Assembly (NCBI RefSeq): GCF_900115065.1
Contig: NZ_FOVE01000001.1
Coordinates: 1-64,000 of the forward strand
Origin: Formivibrio citricus
GTDB taxonomy: Bacteria; Pseudomonadota; Gammaproteobacteria; Burkholderiales; Chitinibacteraceae
Length of the DNA: 64,000 nt
Direction: 5' to 3'
The notes under the pieces were generated by a model. It ran no database searches, was not told where the DNA came from, and was given only the letters and a program-made list of their open reading frames with translations. Shown here one piece after another: positions 44,955 to 56,261 of the stretch (position 1 is its first letter; each line of letters starts with the position of its first letter). The translations under genes were made by a program, and so were the position numbers.

Positions 44955-45650
44955 CTATTCCCCCGTCTTCAACCGATATCCCACGCCTGTCTCGGTCAGG
45001 ATGTATTTGGGCAGCGCCGGGGTGTCTTCGAGTTTGTGACGCAAGTGTCCCATGTACATCCGCACGTACTGGCTGCTTTCCGAGTGCGAGGGGCCCCAGA
45101 CTTCGCGCAGCAGTTCGCGGTGGGTCATGACTTTGCCGGCATGGCGGATCAGCGTGGAGAGCAGACGGTATTCGATGGGCGTGAGGTGGACGGCTTCGCC
45201 GGCTTTTTCGACGAGGCGGTTGACCAGATCGACCTTGATGGCGCCGAACTGGAAAACCTGCTGGCTGGCGGCGCTGCCGGACTGACGGCGCAGCAGTACG
45301 CGGATGCGCGCCAGGCATTCGGCGACGCCGAAAGGCTTGGTCAGGTAATCGTCCGCGCCGTTGTCGAGCGCATTCACTTTTTCCGTTTCCTGGCTGCGCG
45401 CCGAGAGCACGAGAATCGGCAGGTTGCTCCATTCGCGTATCCGGCGGATGACTTCGATGCCGTCCATGTCCGGTAGTCCGAGGTCAAGGATCACGAGATC
45501 GGGGCGGCGGGTGGCGGTTTCGATCAGCCCGCGCTTGCCGTTTTCCGCCTCAAAGACCTGCATGCCGGCGTCTTCCAGCGATTTGGCGAGGAAGTGGCGG
45601 ATCGGCTTTTCGTCTTCGATGACGACGAGGGTGATGGGGGCTTCGTTCAT
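44955..45650 (-). CDS. kdpE: Kdp response regulator
   Basis: This OmpR/PhoB-type regulator has 231 residues. The receiver domain has the acidic pocket VIEDEKP, the phosphoacceptor Asp in LVILDLGLPDMDG (about residue 53), the Thr/Ser switch (VLSARS) and Lys in YLTKPFG. The winged-helix domain includes HLTPIEYRLLSTLIRHAGKV and RMYMGHLRHKLE, ending TGVGYRL. Phosphorylated by KdpD, it activates kdpFABC. ATG 45650 is the family start. About 100 bases carrying an inverted repeat separate it from kdpD, although the two usually overlap. Confidence 0.95.
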   Translation of the reverse strand: MNEAPITLVVIEDEKPIRHFLAKSLEDAGMQVFEAENGKRGLIETATRRPDLVILDLGLPDMDGIEVIRRIREWSNLPILVLSARSQETEKVNALDNGADDYLTKPFGVAECLARIRVLLRRQSGSAASQQVFQFGAIKVDLVNRLVEKAGEAVHLTPIEYRLLSTLIRHAGKVMTHRELLREVWGPSHSESSQYVRMYMGHLRHKLEDTPALPKYILTETGVGYRLKTGE

Positions 45651-45683
45651 TCTGAAAACCTTGGTTGAACTACGGTAGGGTAG

Positions 45684-45739
45684 GGTGCGCCGTGCGCACG
45701 CGGAAACGGCGCCTGAATGAACGGTGCGCACGGCGCCCC
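45684..45739. repeat. GGTGCGC inverted repeat between kdpD and kdpE
   Basis: GGTGCGCCGTGCGCAC (45684-45699) and GTGCGCACGGCGCCCC (45724-45739) are inverted copies with 15 of 16 matching. Related sequence (GGTGCGCATGGCGCCCCCTA) is at 5533-5552. In the kdp transcript it would form a very stable hairpin just before kdpE. Confidence 0.75.
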
Positions 45740-45752
45740 CTGCGCTTGGGGT

Positions 45753-48431
45753 TCATGATTCCAGTTTCGCGGCAGGCGGGCTTCCGAGCGGCAGCGTGAA
45801 GGTGAAGACCGCGCCGTGCGGTTCGTGGTTTCTGGCCGAGATCCTGCCGCCGTGCGCCTCGACGATGGAACGGCAGATGGCCAGCCCCAGCCCGATTCCC
45901 GGTGTGGTGGACTCCTTGACCCCGCGCGTAAACTTGTCAAAGATGCGGCTGTCCATGCCCGCAGGCAGACCGGGGCCGTTGTCTGCGACGCTGACGGCCA
46001 GCATCCCGGATTCGATGCGTGCCGAAATGGTGATCGTGCTGCCGGCCGGGGTGTATTTCCCGGCATTTTCCAGCAGGTTGACGAGCACCCGCTCGATCAG
46101 CGCGGCGTCGATTTCCACCATGGGCAGTTCGGGCGGCACATTTACGCGCACCTCATGCCCGGCCAGGTTGCGTTCGGTGGCGTTGGCGGCGCTGCCGATC
46201 ACTTCTTCCAGCAACTGCCATTCCTTGTTGAGCTTGACCCCGGACTGCAACTTGGCCATGTCGAGCAGGTTGGTGACCATATTGCTCATGCGCAAGGTTT
46301 CGTGGCGGATGATGCCAGCGATCTCGGTACGTTCATGTTGTGTGAGCGTGTCCTTTTCCAGCAGCGTGGTCAGGCCGACCAGCGAGGTCAGCGGCGTGCG
46401 CAGGTCATGCGATACGGTGGAAAGCACACTGTTGCGCAGGCGCTCCGACTCCATGGCGACCACGGCATCCTGCGCGACCTCGACGTAATGCACGCGTTCC
46501 AGCGCCAGCGCGATCTGCACGGCGCAGGTTTCGAGCAGGCGCTGCTGTTCGGGTAGCAGGCTTGAATGCTTGTCACTCGGCAGGATCGCCAGTACGCCGC
46601 GCGTGCGCATCGGCGCCTTGATCGGGATGTACAGCGCCGGGCTGGCGGGCAGGGTGTTGGTGCCGTGTCCGGCCGCTTGCTGGTGGTCGAATACCCACTG
46701 GGCGATGCCAAGATCGATCTGCGGCGGCATTTCCGAGGCCGGGCGCAGTTGTTCGCTGCTGTCGGGAATCAGCAGCATGACCTGCGACTGGAGCAGCGCA
46801 TCCAGATGACGCATGCCGATCTCGACGATCTGCTGCACGGTCAGCGCGGAAGCCAGTTCCTGCCCCAAGTCGTAGAGCGCGCGGGTACGCTGCTCGCGAT
46901 GGGTGGCGACAGTCGCTTCGAAGCGCAGGCGCGCGGCGAGCTGGCTGATGATCAGCGCCACGACCAGCATGACGGCGAAAGTGAACAGGTACTGGGTGTC
47001 GGCGACCGCGAAGGTGAAGCGCGGCGGCACGAAGAAGAAATCGAAAGCGAGCACGGACATGATCGAGGAAAAGATACCGGCTTCGCGCCCGTAGCGGATG
47101 GCGAGCAGGACCACGGTCAGCAGGTAGAGCATGACCACGTTGGCGAGGTCGAAATAATTCAGCAGGCCTGCCGTGATCAGCGTCGTGAGCGCGCACCCGC
47201 CCAGCGCCGCCAGAAAGCCGATGCGCTGGCGCCGGGCGGTTTCTTCGTCCGGCAATTGCTTTTTCCTTGAAACGTCTTCTTCCCGCTCGAAAAAATCGTG
47301 GGCAACCACGAAGACATCGACATCCTCGGCCTGCTGCGCGAGCTTTTCGGACAGCGCTGGTTTCCAGAAACGCGACAGCCCGCTGCGCAGCGATTTGCCG
47401 ACGACGATCTTGGAGACATTGCGGCTGCGGGCATAGGCGAGCAGCGTGGCCGGCAGTTGCGCGCCCGACAGCACGCTGGTTTCCGCGCCCAGTTCCTGCG
47501 CGAGCTTGAGAATCTTCAGGATGCGGTCGCGCTTTTCGCCCGGCAGCCGCTGCAGGGCTGGCGTTTCGACGTAGACCGCGATCCAGTCTGCATGCAGGCT
47601 GGCGGCAAGCCGGCTGGCGCTGCGCACGAGTTTTTCCGCGCTGGCGCCGGGACCGACGCAGACCAGCAGGCGTTCGCGTGCCTGCCAGACCGGCTGGATC
47701 GCCTGGTCGGCGCGGTAGGCGCGCATCTGTGCATCTACCCGGTCGGCAGTGCGGCGCAACGCCAGTTCGCGCAGCGCCAGGAGGTTGCCTTTGCGGAAGA
47801 AATTCTTGGCGGCGCGCTCAGCCTGGTGGGGCATGTAGACCTTGCCCGCGCGTAACCGCGCAAGCAGCTCGTCGGGCGGCAGGTCGACGAGCGTGACGTC
47901 GTCGGCGGCATCGAACACGTTGTCGGGCAGGGTCTCGCGCACCACGATGCCGGTGATCTGGCCCACGATGTCGTTCAGACTTTCCAAGTGCTGCACGTTG
48001 AGCGTGGTATAGACGTCGATCCCCGCGGCCAGCAGTTCTTCCACGTCCTGCCAGCGCTTGGGGTGACGCGAGCCCTCGACGTTGGAATGTGCCAGTTCGT
48101 CCATGAGGATCAGTGCCGGCTGGCGTGTCAAAGCGCCATCGAGATCGAATTCCGGCAGCTTGCGCGATTTGTATTCGATCTGCTTGAGCGGCAATACTTC
48201 CAGCCCGATGAGCTGGGCGGCGGTTTCGCTGCGGCCATGGGTTTCCACGACCCCGACCACGACCTCGCAGCCCTCCCGGATACGGGCATGCGCTGCGGCG
48301 AGCATGGCGTAGGTCTTGCCCACGCCGGCGCAGGCGCCGAAGAAGATTTTCAGCCGGCCGCGCTGGGCGGCCTCTTCCTCGCGTTTGAGCTCTTCGAGCA
48401 GGGCATCGGGATCCGGGCGGTGGTCGGTCAT
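45753..48431 (-). CDS. kdpD: Kdp sensor histidine kinase
   Basis: KdpD (892 residues) senses low external K+ or turgor and phosphorylates KdpE. The N-terminal KdpD domain has the Walker A-like [13 protein letters not shown] and ETHGRSET, and a universal stress-like domain follows. Four close transmembrane helices lie at about 400-500, a GAF-like segment comes next, then the kinase with the H-box [11 protein letters not shown] and N/G boxes [20 protein letters not shown] and GIGLGLAI. The ATG overlaps the kdpC stop (ATGA), so it is translated as part of the operon. Confidence 0.96.
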   Translation of the reverse strand: MTDHRPDPDALLEELKREEEAAQRGRLKIFFGACAGVGKTYAMLAAAHARIREGCEVVVGVVETHGRSETAAQLIGLEVLPLKQIEYKSRKLPEFDLDGALTRQPALILMDELAHSNVEGSRHPKRWQDVEELLAAGIDVYTTLNVQHLESLNDIVGQITGIVVRETLPDNVFDAADDVTLVDLPPDELLARLRAGKVYMPHQAERAAKNFFRKGNLLALRELALRRTADRVDAQMRAYRADQAIQPVWQARERLLVCVGPGASAEKLVRSASRLAASLHADWIAVYVETPALQRLPGEKRDRILKILKLAQELGAETSVLSGAQLPATLLAYARSRNVSKIVVGKSLRSGLSRFWKPALSEKLAQQAEDVDVFVVAHDFFEREEDVSRKKQLPDEETARRQRIGFLAALGGCALTTLITAGLLNYFDLANVVMLYLLTVVLLAIRYGREAGIFSSIMSVLAFDFFFVPPRFTFAVADTQYLFTFAVMLVVALIISQLAARLRFEATVATHREQRTRALYDLGQELASALTVQQIVEIGMRHLDALLQSQVMLLIPDSSEQLRPASEMPPQIDLGIAQWVFDHQQAAGHGTNTLPASPALYIPIKAPMRTRGVLAILPSDKHSSLLPEQQRLLETCAVQIALALERVHYVEVAQDAVVAMESERLRNSVLSTVSHDLRTPLTSLVGLTTLLEKDTLTQHERTEIAGIIRHETLRMSNMVTNLLDMAKLQSGVKLNKEWQLLEEVIGSAANATERNLAGHEVRVNVPPELPMVEIDAALIERVLVNLLENAGKYTPAGSTITISARIESGMLAVSVADNGPGLPAGMDSRIFDKFTRGVKESTTPGIGLGLAICRSIVEAHGGRISARNHEPHGAVFTFTLPLGSPPAAKLES

Positions 48432-49003
48432 GACATCAACTTATCGAGAGCAAGGTTGAGTTGCAGCACGTTCACGCGCGCCTCGCCGAATACACCCCAC
48501 TGCCGGCCTTCGGTGTGCGCCTCTACCAGTTTAAGCACTTTTTCCACGGGGAGCTGGCGGGCTTGGGCCACGCGCTCGACCTGATAACGCGCAGCAGCCG
48601 GGCTGATCTGCGGGTCGAGGCCGCTCGCGGAGGCTGTGACCAGATCGACCGGAACCGGCCCGCTCTGCGCGGGATGCGCGGCCTTGAGTGCGGCAATGCG
48701 TTCCTTGACGGCATCGGGCAGCGCGGGGTTGGTCGGCCCGAGGTTGGAACCGCCGGAATTGGCCGCGTTGTTGGGCATCGGCCCGGTGGCGGAAGGGCGG
48801 CCCCAGAAGTATTGGTTTTCCGTGAAGTTCTGCCCGATCAGTGCCGAGCCGACGACTTTGCCGTCGCGCACGATCAGGCTGCCGTTGGCCTGTTCGGGAA
48901 AGACTGCCTGGGCGATGCCGGTTACGGCCAGTGGATAAAGCAGCCCGGTTAGCAGCGTCAGGATGCCGAACAGCATGAGCGCGGGGCGAAGATGGTTTTT
49001 CAT
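48428..49003 (-). CDS. kdpC: K+-transporting ATPase subunit C
   Basis: This protein of 191 residues has one N-terminal membrane helix ([19 protein letters not shown]). The conserved FWGRPSATG motif and [18 protein letters not shown] follow in the periplasmic part. KdpC stabilises the KdpA-KdpB complex. GGAG precedes ATG 49003. It is separated from kdpB by 129 bases filled by a CACAGAG repeat, unusual for this operon. Confidence 0.95.
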   Translation of the reverse strand: MKNHLRPALMLFGILTLLTGLLYPLAVTGIAQAVFPEQANGSLIVRDGKVVGSALIGQNFTENQYFWGRPSATGPMPNNAANSGGSNLGPTNPALPDAVKERIAALKAAHPAQSGPVPVDLVTASASGLDPQISPAAARYQVERVAQARQLPVEKVLKLVEAHTEGRQWGVFGEARVNVLQLNLALDKLMS

Positions 49004-49027
49004 TGCAATTCTCCGAACTGATTCAAG

Positions 49028-49126
49028 TTTCACCACAGAGTCACAGAGGGAGGGAGAAAACCCGTAAATCAGAACTTGTCTGTGGGTAGGTTTTTCTCTG
49101 TGTCTCCGTGTCTCTGTGGTGATGAA
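49028..49126. repeat. CACAGAG-type inverted repeat pair, copy C, inside kdp
   Basis: TTCACCACAGAGTCACAGAG (49029-49048) is mirrored by TTTCTCTGTGTCTCCGTGTC and TCTGTGGTGATGAA (about 49092-49126). The pair fills the gap between kdpB and kdpC and could fold into a long hairpin in the transcript. Confidence 0.75.
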
Positions 49127-49132
49127 GTTTTT

Positions 49133-51205
<2,073 letters not shown>

Positions 51206-51219
51206 TGTTTATCTCTCCC

Positions 51220-53025
51220 TTAATTGGCCAGCATTTGCAGGTGCTCGATGATCGGGCCCAGCGCCAGCGCGGGAATGAAGTTGAGCGCGCCGACCAGCAG
51301 CACGGTGCCGATCAGCAGAATCACGAACAACGGACCATGGGTGGGCAGGGTGCCGGTGGTCACGGCCAGACGCTTCTTGGCGGCGAGCGAGCCGGCAATC
51401 GCCAGAACCGGCACGATCACGGCAAAGCGGCCGAACCAGACGGCAATACCCAGCAGCACGTTGTAGAACGGCGTGTTGGCGGAAAGCCCGGCAAACGCGC
51501 TGCCGTTGTTGTTGGCGGCGGACGAGAACGCATACAGGATCTCGCTGAAGCCGTGCGCGGCAGGGTTGGCCACGCCAGCCTTGCCTGCGGTCGCCATGAC
51601 GGCGATGGCTGTGCCGACGAGCACCAGGATGGGGGTGACCAGAATGGCGAGCGCAGTCATCTTCATCTCGAAGATTTCAATCTTCTTGCCGAGGTATTCC
51701 GGCGTGCGGCCGATCATCAGTCCGGAAATGAAGACCGCCATGATCGCGAAGATCAGCATGCCGTACAGCCCGGAACCGACGCCGCCGAAGACCACTTCGC
51801 CCATCTGGATCAGCGCCAGCGGAACCAGCCCGCCCAGCGGCGTGAAGGAATCGTGCATGGCGTTGACCGCGCCGCACGAAGCCGCCGTGGTAATCGCGGC
51901 GAACAGCGCCGAAGCGGTGATGCCGAAGCGGGTTTCCTTGCCTTCCATGTTGCCGCCGGCCTGCACGGCACTGGCGATCTGGTCGGCGCCGAGTTGGGTC
52001 AGTTGCGGGTTGCCCTGCTGCTCGGCGTAAAGTGCGACGCAGACCATGACGACGAAAATCGCCGTCATTGCCGCCAGCACGGCCCAGCCCTGGCGCTGAT
52101 CGCCCACGATGCGCCCGAAGGTAAAGCACAGCGCGGTCGGGATCAGGAAAATCGCCAGCATCTGCAGGAAGTTGGTCAGCGGGGTGGGGTTCTCGTACGG
52201 ATGCGCCGAGTTGGCGTTGAAGAAGCCGCCGCCGTTGGTACCGATCATCTTGATGGCTTCCTGCGAGGCGACCGGCCCCATGGCGATGCTCTGGGTCGCG
52301 GTTTTGGCTTCTTCCGTGACCGGATTGCCTTTTTCATCCTTGAGCGGGTTGCCCTGGGCATCGTTCTTGGGTTGCTGGTAGGTGGTGACCTGCAGCGTCT
52401 GTGCATCCTGATAAGGCTTCAGGTTCTGGATCGAGCCCTGTTGCACTTGAACCAGCGCCAGCACGAAGGAAAGCGGCAGCAGTACATACAGCGTGCAGCG
52501 GGTGAGGTCGGCCCAGAAGTTGCCGATGGTGCCGAAGCTGTGGCGGGCAAAGCCGCGGATCAGCGCGATGGCCACGGCAATGCCGGTCGCGGCGGAGAGG
52601 AAGTTCTGCACCGTCAGCGCTAGCATCTGCGTGAGGTAGCTCATCGTCGATTCGCCGCCGTAGCCTTGCCAGTTGGTGTTGGTGGCAAAGGACAGCGCAG
52701 TGTTGAACGCCGAATCGGGCGAGACTGCGCCGAGATTTTGCGGGTTCAGCGGCAGCCCGCCTTGCAGGCGCTGCAGGCCATAGACGGCTACGGCGCCGAG
52801 GGTGTTGAACAGGATCAGCGCAATCGCGTAGTTTTTCCAGTTCATTTCCTCGTCGGCACGAATCCCGCAGATTCGGTAGATCAGGCGTTCGGCTGGGGCC
52901 AGCAGGCGGACTGGCCCCCAAGCCTCGCCTTGCAGGACACGGGACAGATAGGCACCCAGCGGCCAAGCCAGCGCAAGCAATACGGCCAGATAAAGGCCGA
53001 GTTGGAAAATGGCATCGGTTGTCAT
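51220..53025 (-). CDS. kdpA: K+-transporting ATPase subunit A (channel-like)
   Basis: KdpA (601 residues) carries the K+ selectivity filter and has about ten membrane helices. Four filter regions can be seen: [48 protein letters not shown] and [16 protein letters not shown] 53025 overlaps the last base of the kdpF stop (TGATG), and GGAG is at the right spacing inside kdpF. Confidence 0.97.
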   Translation of the reverse strand: MTTDAIFQLGLYLAVLLALAWPLGAYLSRVLQGEAWGPVRLLAPAERLIYRICGIRADEEMNWKNYAIALILFNTLGAVAVYGLQRLQGGLPLNPQNLGAVSPDSAFNTALSFATNTNWQGYGGESTMSYLTQMLALTVQNFLSAATGIAVAIALIRGFARHSFGTIGNFWADLTRCTLYVLLPLSFVLALVQVQQGSIQNLKPYQDAQTLQVTTYQQPKNDAQGNPLKDEKGNPVTEEAKTATQSIAMGPVASQEAIKMIGTNGGGFFNANSAHPYENPTPLTNFLQMLAIFLIPTALCFTFGRIVGDQRQGWAVLAAMTAIFVVMVCVALYAEQQGNPQLTQLGADQIASAVQAGGNMEGKETRFGITASALFAAITTAASCGAVNAMHDSFTPLGGLVPLALIQMGEVVFGGVGSGLYGMLIFAIMAVFISGLMIGRTPEYLGKKIEIFEMKMTALAILVTPILVLVGTAIAVMATAGKAGVANPAAHGFSEILYAFSSAANNNGSAFAGLSANTPFYNVLLGIAVWFGRFAVIVPVLAIAGSLAAKKRLAVTTGTLPTHGPLFVILLIGTVLLVGALNFIPALALGPIIEHLQMLAN

Positions 53026-53114
53026 CAGAAGCGCTCCGGGAAAATGAGGGCGTACAGCAGATAGCCGGCCAGGAAGAGGGCGGCGATCCCCGCCAGCAGA
53101 TAGACCAGAATCAT
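53025..53114 (-). CDS. kdpF: K+-transporting ATPase subunit F
   Basis: This 29-residue single-helix peptide, [20 protein letters not shown] followed by YALIFPERF, ends in the family's characteristic PERF. KdpF stabilises the KdpABC complex in the membrane. GGGAGG precedes the ATG. The start overlaps the stop of the upstream 30-codon gene (ATGA) and its stop overlaps kdpA. Confidence 0.93.
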   Translation of the reverse strand: MILVYLLAGIAALFLAGYLLYALIFPERF

Positions 53115-53203
53115 TGGGAACCTCCCACGCGGCTGCAAGCCGCAATCAACAGGTAAATGGCGGCGGCACAAGCGGCCACGGCGAGCAGATAAACCAGATC
53201 CAT
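53111..53203 (-). CDS. 30-residue membrane peptide, first cistron of kdp
   Basis: A small frame of 30 codons begins [20 protein letters not shown] and ends [10 protein letters not shown]: one hydrophobic helix with two Cys residues and a short polar tail. A GGAGG ribosome binding site lies at ideal spacing, and the stop overlaps the kdpF ATG (ATGA), so it is coupled to the operon. It resembles KdpF in size and in its LVYLLA beginning, and may be a duplicated or divergent KdpF or a conserved leader peptide. Nothing about function can be read from the sequence beyond the link to Kdp. Confidence 0.72.
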   Translation of the reverse strand: MDLVYLLAVAACAAAIYLLIAACSRVGGSQ

Positions 53204-53249
53204 GAATTGCCTCCAGGTGGATGACGGTCATGCTGCAACTTTAGGCGGG

Positions 53250-53295
53250 CGGGCATATAAACGGTGATAGAAGGTCAAGCGGGCGTATATAAATG
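53250..53295 (-). promoter_or_regulatory. Candidate KdpE sites in the kdp promoter region
   Basis: Upstream of the 30-codon gene, ATATAAAC (53255-53262) and ATATAAAT (53287-53294), each beside a GGGC run, are direct repeats spaced 32 bases apart, close to three helical turns. KdpE of E. coli is known to bind T-rich TTTATA-type sequence before kdpFABC, and the minus strand reads TTTATAT here. The assignment is tentative. A CGTCATACCGGC-type dispersed repeat lies just beyond at 53312-53340. Confidence 0.4.
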
Positions 53296-53470
53296 TTGTA
53301 GCAATTCCTGGCCGTCATACCGGCGAAAGCCGGTATCCAGGGCGCTGTATGCAAAGCATGAGTGTTTCTCGTCGGCTTGGCGGCAATAAGTCACACAGTT
53401 GACATGGTCATCAATTTGTTACATACGCTATTTAAGCTGGCGCACTGATTATGTTTTACGGGGTATTCCC

Positions 53471-55276
53471 ATGGCGCCCATTTCCCTTGATGTCCAGCGC
53501 AACGATCTGGTCGAGTTGCTTGAATCCGGTCAGCTTTCCGCCTTGTTTCAACCCATCGCCGGCTTGGGTGCCGGCGAAATCCTCGGCTACGAAGGCCTGA
53601 TCCGCGGCCCTTCCACGAGCTACCTGCACTCGCCAATCAACCTTTTCAGCGCCGCGAGCCGTTGCGGGTTGCTGCCGGAGCTGGATTTCGCCTGCCGGCG
53701 CGCCATCATCCATGCCTTCGTGAAAGCCGGGTTGTCGGGGCGGCTGTTTTTGAACGTGTCGCCGATTTGCCTGACCCTGCCTTCGTTCCGCCCCGGTGCG
53801 ACGCTGGAGATCCTGCGCGAAGCGGGCCTGTCGCCCCAGCGCATCGTGATCGAGCTGACCGAAACCCAGCCGGCCGAGAATTTCGATCTGCTGTTCGATG
53901 CCCTGCTGCATTACCGCGACATGGGTTTTCAGATCGCGCTCGACGACCTGGGCGAGGGGTTTTCCGGCCTGAGATTGTGGTCCGAGCTGCAACCGGATTT
54001 CGTCAAGATCGACAAGTATTTCATCCAGGATATGGCCGGCGACCCGCAGAAGCGGCAATTCGTGCGCTCGATCCAGCATATTGCGGTCAGCACCGGCGCG
54101 CGTGTGATCGCCGAAGGCGTGGAAAACCGCGAGGATCTCGAAGCGATTCGCCGCATCGGTATCGACCTGGTTCAGGGCTACCTCATCAGCCGGCCGCAGG
54201 CCAACCCCCTGCGCAAACTGCCGGCCGCGCTGTGCGAATCGATGCAGGTACCGGGGCGCGGCATCGACCGGCAGACGGCCATCAGCCTGCTGACGCGGGT
54301 CGAGCCGGCCGCAGAAACCGAGACCAACAACCACATTTACGAGCGCTTCAGTGCGGAGCCCGATCTGCATGCCATCCCGGTCGTGGATTCGCAAAATATT
54401 CCGGTCGGCCTGCTCAAGCGCCATATCGTGCTGGAACGTTTCGCCCGCCCGTTCTGTCGTGAGTTGTACGGCCATCGCCCATGTGCGCAATTGATGGACC
54501 AGTCCCCGCTGATCGTCGAACACGGCATCAGCCTGCAGGAGCTCTCCAGCCTCGTAACTTCGAGCGACCGGCGCTATCTCGCCGACGGCTTCATCATCAC
54601 CGAAGGAGGCGCTTTCCTGGGTATGGGTAGCGGCCAGGACCTGATGCGCGCGATCACCGAATTGCAGATGCGCGCCGCGCGCCACGCCAACCCGCTGACC
54701 CTGCTGCCGGGCAATGTGCCGATCCAGGAAGAAATCCAGAGCCTGCTTGCCCGTGGGCAGTGCTTTGTCGCGGTGTATGCCGATCTTGGCCACTTCAAGC
54801 CGTTCAACGACATCTACGGCTACGACCGTGGCGATGAGCTGATCAAGATGCTGGGCGAGTTGCTGCAGGGGGCAATCGACCCCAGTCTGGATTTTATCGG
54901 GCACATCGGCGGCGATGATTTTCTGGTCTTGTTCCAGTCTGAAAACTGGCGCGAACGCTGTGCCGAGTTGCTGGCGTTTTTCAATCGCCGGATACGGGAA
55001 TACTTCAGCCCCGAGCATCTGCGGGCCGGCGGCTACAGCGCCACCAATCGCCAGGGGCAACCGGAATGGTGTCCGCTTGTGAGCCTGTCGCTTGGCGCGG
55101 TCGAGATCGAGCCGGAACATTACGCCAGTCATCACGAGATTGCCACGGCGGCCGCCATGGCCAAGAAAATGGCCAAGAGCCAGCCCGGATCAAGCCTCTT
55201 CATCGAACGCCGAAGGCCGGATTCGGTTCAGGATGCAAAGAAGCCGACCGGGATCAGGCTGGCGGCGGTGCAGTAA
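53471..55276 (+). CDS. EAL-CBS-GGDEF hybrid c-di-GMP protein
   Basis: This protein of 601 residues has no membrane segment. The EAL domain is N-terminal (about 10-240) and its catalytic set looks complete: E in YEGLIRG, N in FLNVSP, E in IELTET, DD in LDDLGEGFSG, K in FVKIDKYF, E in EGVEN and Q in QGYL. A CBS-pair-like region follows (about 265-400). The C-terminal GGDEF domain has HIGGDDFLVLF, a GGDEF variant, and no RxxD inhibitory site before it. So phosphodiesterase activity is likely, with GGDEF perhaps serving as a GTP sensor. ATG 53471 is chosen over an earlier GTG-type start inside a repeat. Confidence 0.9.
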   Translation: MAPISLDVQRNDLVELLESGQLSALFQPIAGLGAGEILGYEGLIRGPSTSYLHSPINLFSAASRCGLLPELDFACRRAIIHAFVKAGLSGRLFLNVSPICLTLPSFRPGATLEILREAGLSPQRIVIELTETQPAENFDLLFDALLHYRDMGFQIALDDLGEGFSGLRLWSELQPDFVKIDKYFIQDMAGDPQKRQFVRSIQHIAVSTGARVIAEGVENREDLEAIRRIGIDLVQGYLISRPQANPLRKLPAALCESMQVPGRGIDRQTAISLLTRVEPAAETETNNHIYERFSAEPDLHAIPVVDSQNIPVGLLKRHIVLERFARPFCRELYGHRPCAQLMDQSPLIVEHGISLQELSSLVTSSDRRYLADGFIITEGGAFLGMGSGQDLMRAITELQMRAARHANPLTLLPGNVPIQEEIQSLLARGQCFVAVYADLGHFKPFNDIYGYDRGDELIKMLGELLQGAIDPSLDFIGHIGGDDFLVLFQSENWRERCAELLAFFNRRIREYFSPEHLRAGGYSATNRQGQPEWCPLVSLSLGAVEIEPEHYASHHEIATAAAMAKKMAKSQPGSSLFIERRRPDSVQDAKKPTGIRLAAVQ

Positions 55277-55390
55277 GTCACGAGCAGGCCCGCCTCTACG
55301 AAAAAAATCCAATGGTAGGGCGGGTTAGACGCAGGCGTAACCCGCCAACCTTGGCGCCGAAGGCCAAACCGATGGCAGCATAAAAACAGC

Positions 55391-55415
55391 GCCCGGCACA
55401 TGACCGGGCATTGCC
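55391..55415 (+). terminator. Probable terminator after the EAL-GGDEF gene
   Basis: GCCCGG-CACATGA-CCGGGC (55391-55409) is a perfect 6-bp stem but is followed only by ATTGCCTTTT. A GGCGGGTTA/TAACCCGCC hairpin of a common dispersed repeat is at 55319-55346. Together they separate the gene from the intergenic region. Confidence 0.45.
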
Positions 55416-56018
55416 TTTTCAATCCGATCAACGCCGTGCGTGCGATTACGCTTTGCTAATCACACCTACTCGGGCTGACGGTTTGCAAAACCCGCGACGA
55501 GTAGCCCAGGCTACGCTTGCAACTATCAGTTGCTTGAGTAGCTCGAAACCCTGTCCAGCGCCGTGCCAACTCATTGGTGTATTGCAATCCCAGCGTGTCC
55601 GCATGGCTTCTCGCCCAATCCGAAAAGCCTGTGGTTGTTGTTGGCGGGGTGTCCACGCACAACAGATCGGACATCAAGCTTTCTATTTCTGGAATAGTAA
55701 TCACAACGTCACCTTTCAACTTGCCAATGAATCGCCCAACCAGATAGCCGAGATATGGAGGGATTGAAACGATAGGACGCGATTTGCCGATGGCAGTAGT
55801 GGCGCGGTGTTGTTTTTTTGGGGGGCTTCCATACGGCGGGCAGGTTGGGAGCTTTGTCCGGTTTGTTCGCCATGGCCGCGTTTTGCCTTGCGCATGACCG
55901 TATCGATGCAAACTTGTGTGACTGACTACCATGTTGAAATACCGGAAAGCGCCCAAACCATCATGTCGGTCAAGAATGGACCGCAATGCAGTCATCCTTT
56001 GCAAGAGCACGGGCGCTC
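55416..56018. other. Gene-poor stretch with repeat and gene fragments
   Basis: No complete gene is seen. The region starts with a fragment of the GCGATTACGCTTTGCTAATC repeat (55428-55468) and holds the decayed dehydratase-like fragment described separately. Near 55912-55930 it carries a reverse copy of the AGTCAGTCACACA-type short repeat also found at 22377 and, diverged, at 16411. Confidence 0.5.
55456..55800 (-). pseudogene. Decayed C-terminal fragment, possibly an NAD-dependent epimerase/dehydratase
   Basis: A minus-strand frame reads YLGYLVGRFIGKLKGDVVIT, IPEIESLMSDLLCVDTPPTT and TGFSDWARSHADTLGLQYTN before a stop at 55456. The part from EIESLM to NELARRW has the look of the C-terminal tail of sugar-nucleotide-type epimerase/dehydratase relatives (LM..LL..D.PPTGTTR-like, then W...HADTLG..Y..ELARR). 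The region 5' of about 55800 does not resemble a Rossmann domain, so the frame up to 56028 is not taken as a gene. It is most likely a remnant; the family assignment is from memory of the pattern. Confidence 0.33.
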
Positions 56019-56047
56019 TGTTAAGCATGGCCGCTTTCCCTTATAAT
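56019..56047 (+). promoter_or_regulatory. Promoter of tRNA-Leu
   Basis: TGTTAA (56019-56024), a 17-base spacer and a consensus TATAAT (56042-56047) lie 41 bases before the tRNA. Confidence 0.6.
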
Positions 56048-56088
56048 CGGCAGCTTGGCCTGATTGTCAGGGCTTTCTGCGCGCGATT

Positions 56089-56173
<85 letters not shown>

Positions 56174-56261
56174 CGACGATTCGCAGGGGCATGACCTGCA
56201 GCAAACATTCCGGGTGACGGTTCGAACGGCATCCATTTTTAAAATCGAAGGGTACGGTTAA

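Noticed and set aside
55456-56028. 190-codon minus-strand frame as a complete gene
   Set aside because: The N-terminal half is compositionally odd and does not form a Rossmann domain; only the C-terminal part looks protein-like.
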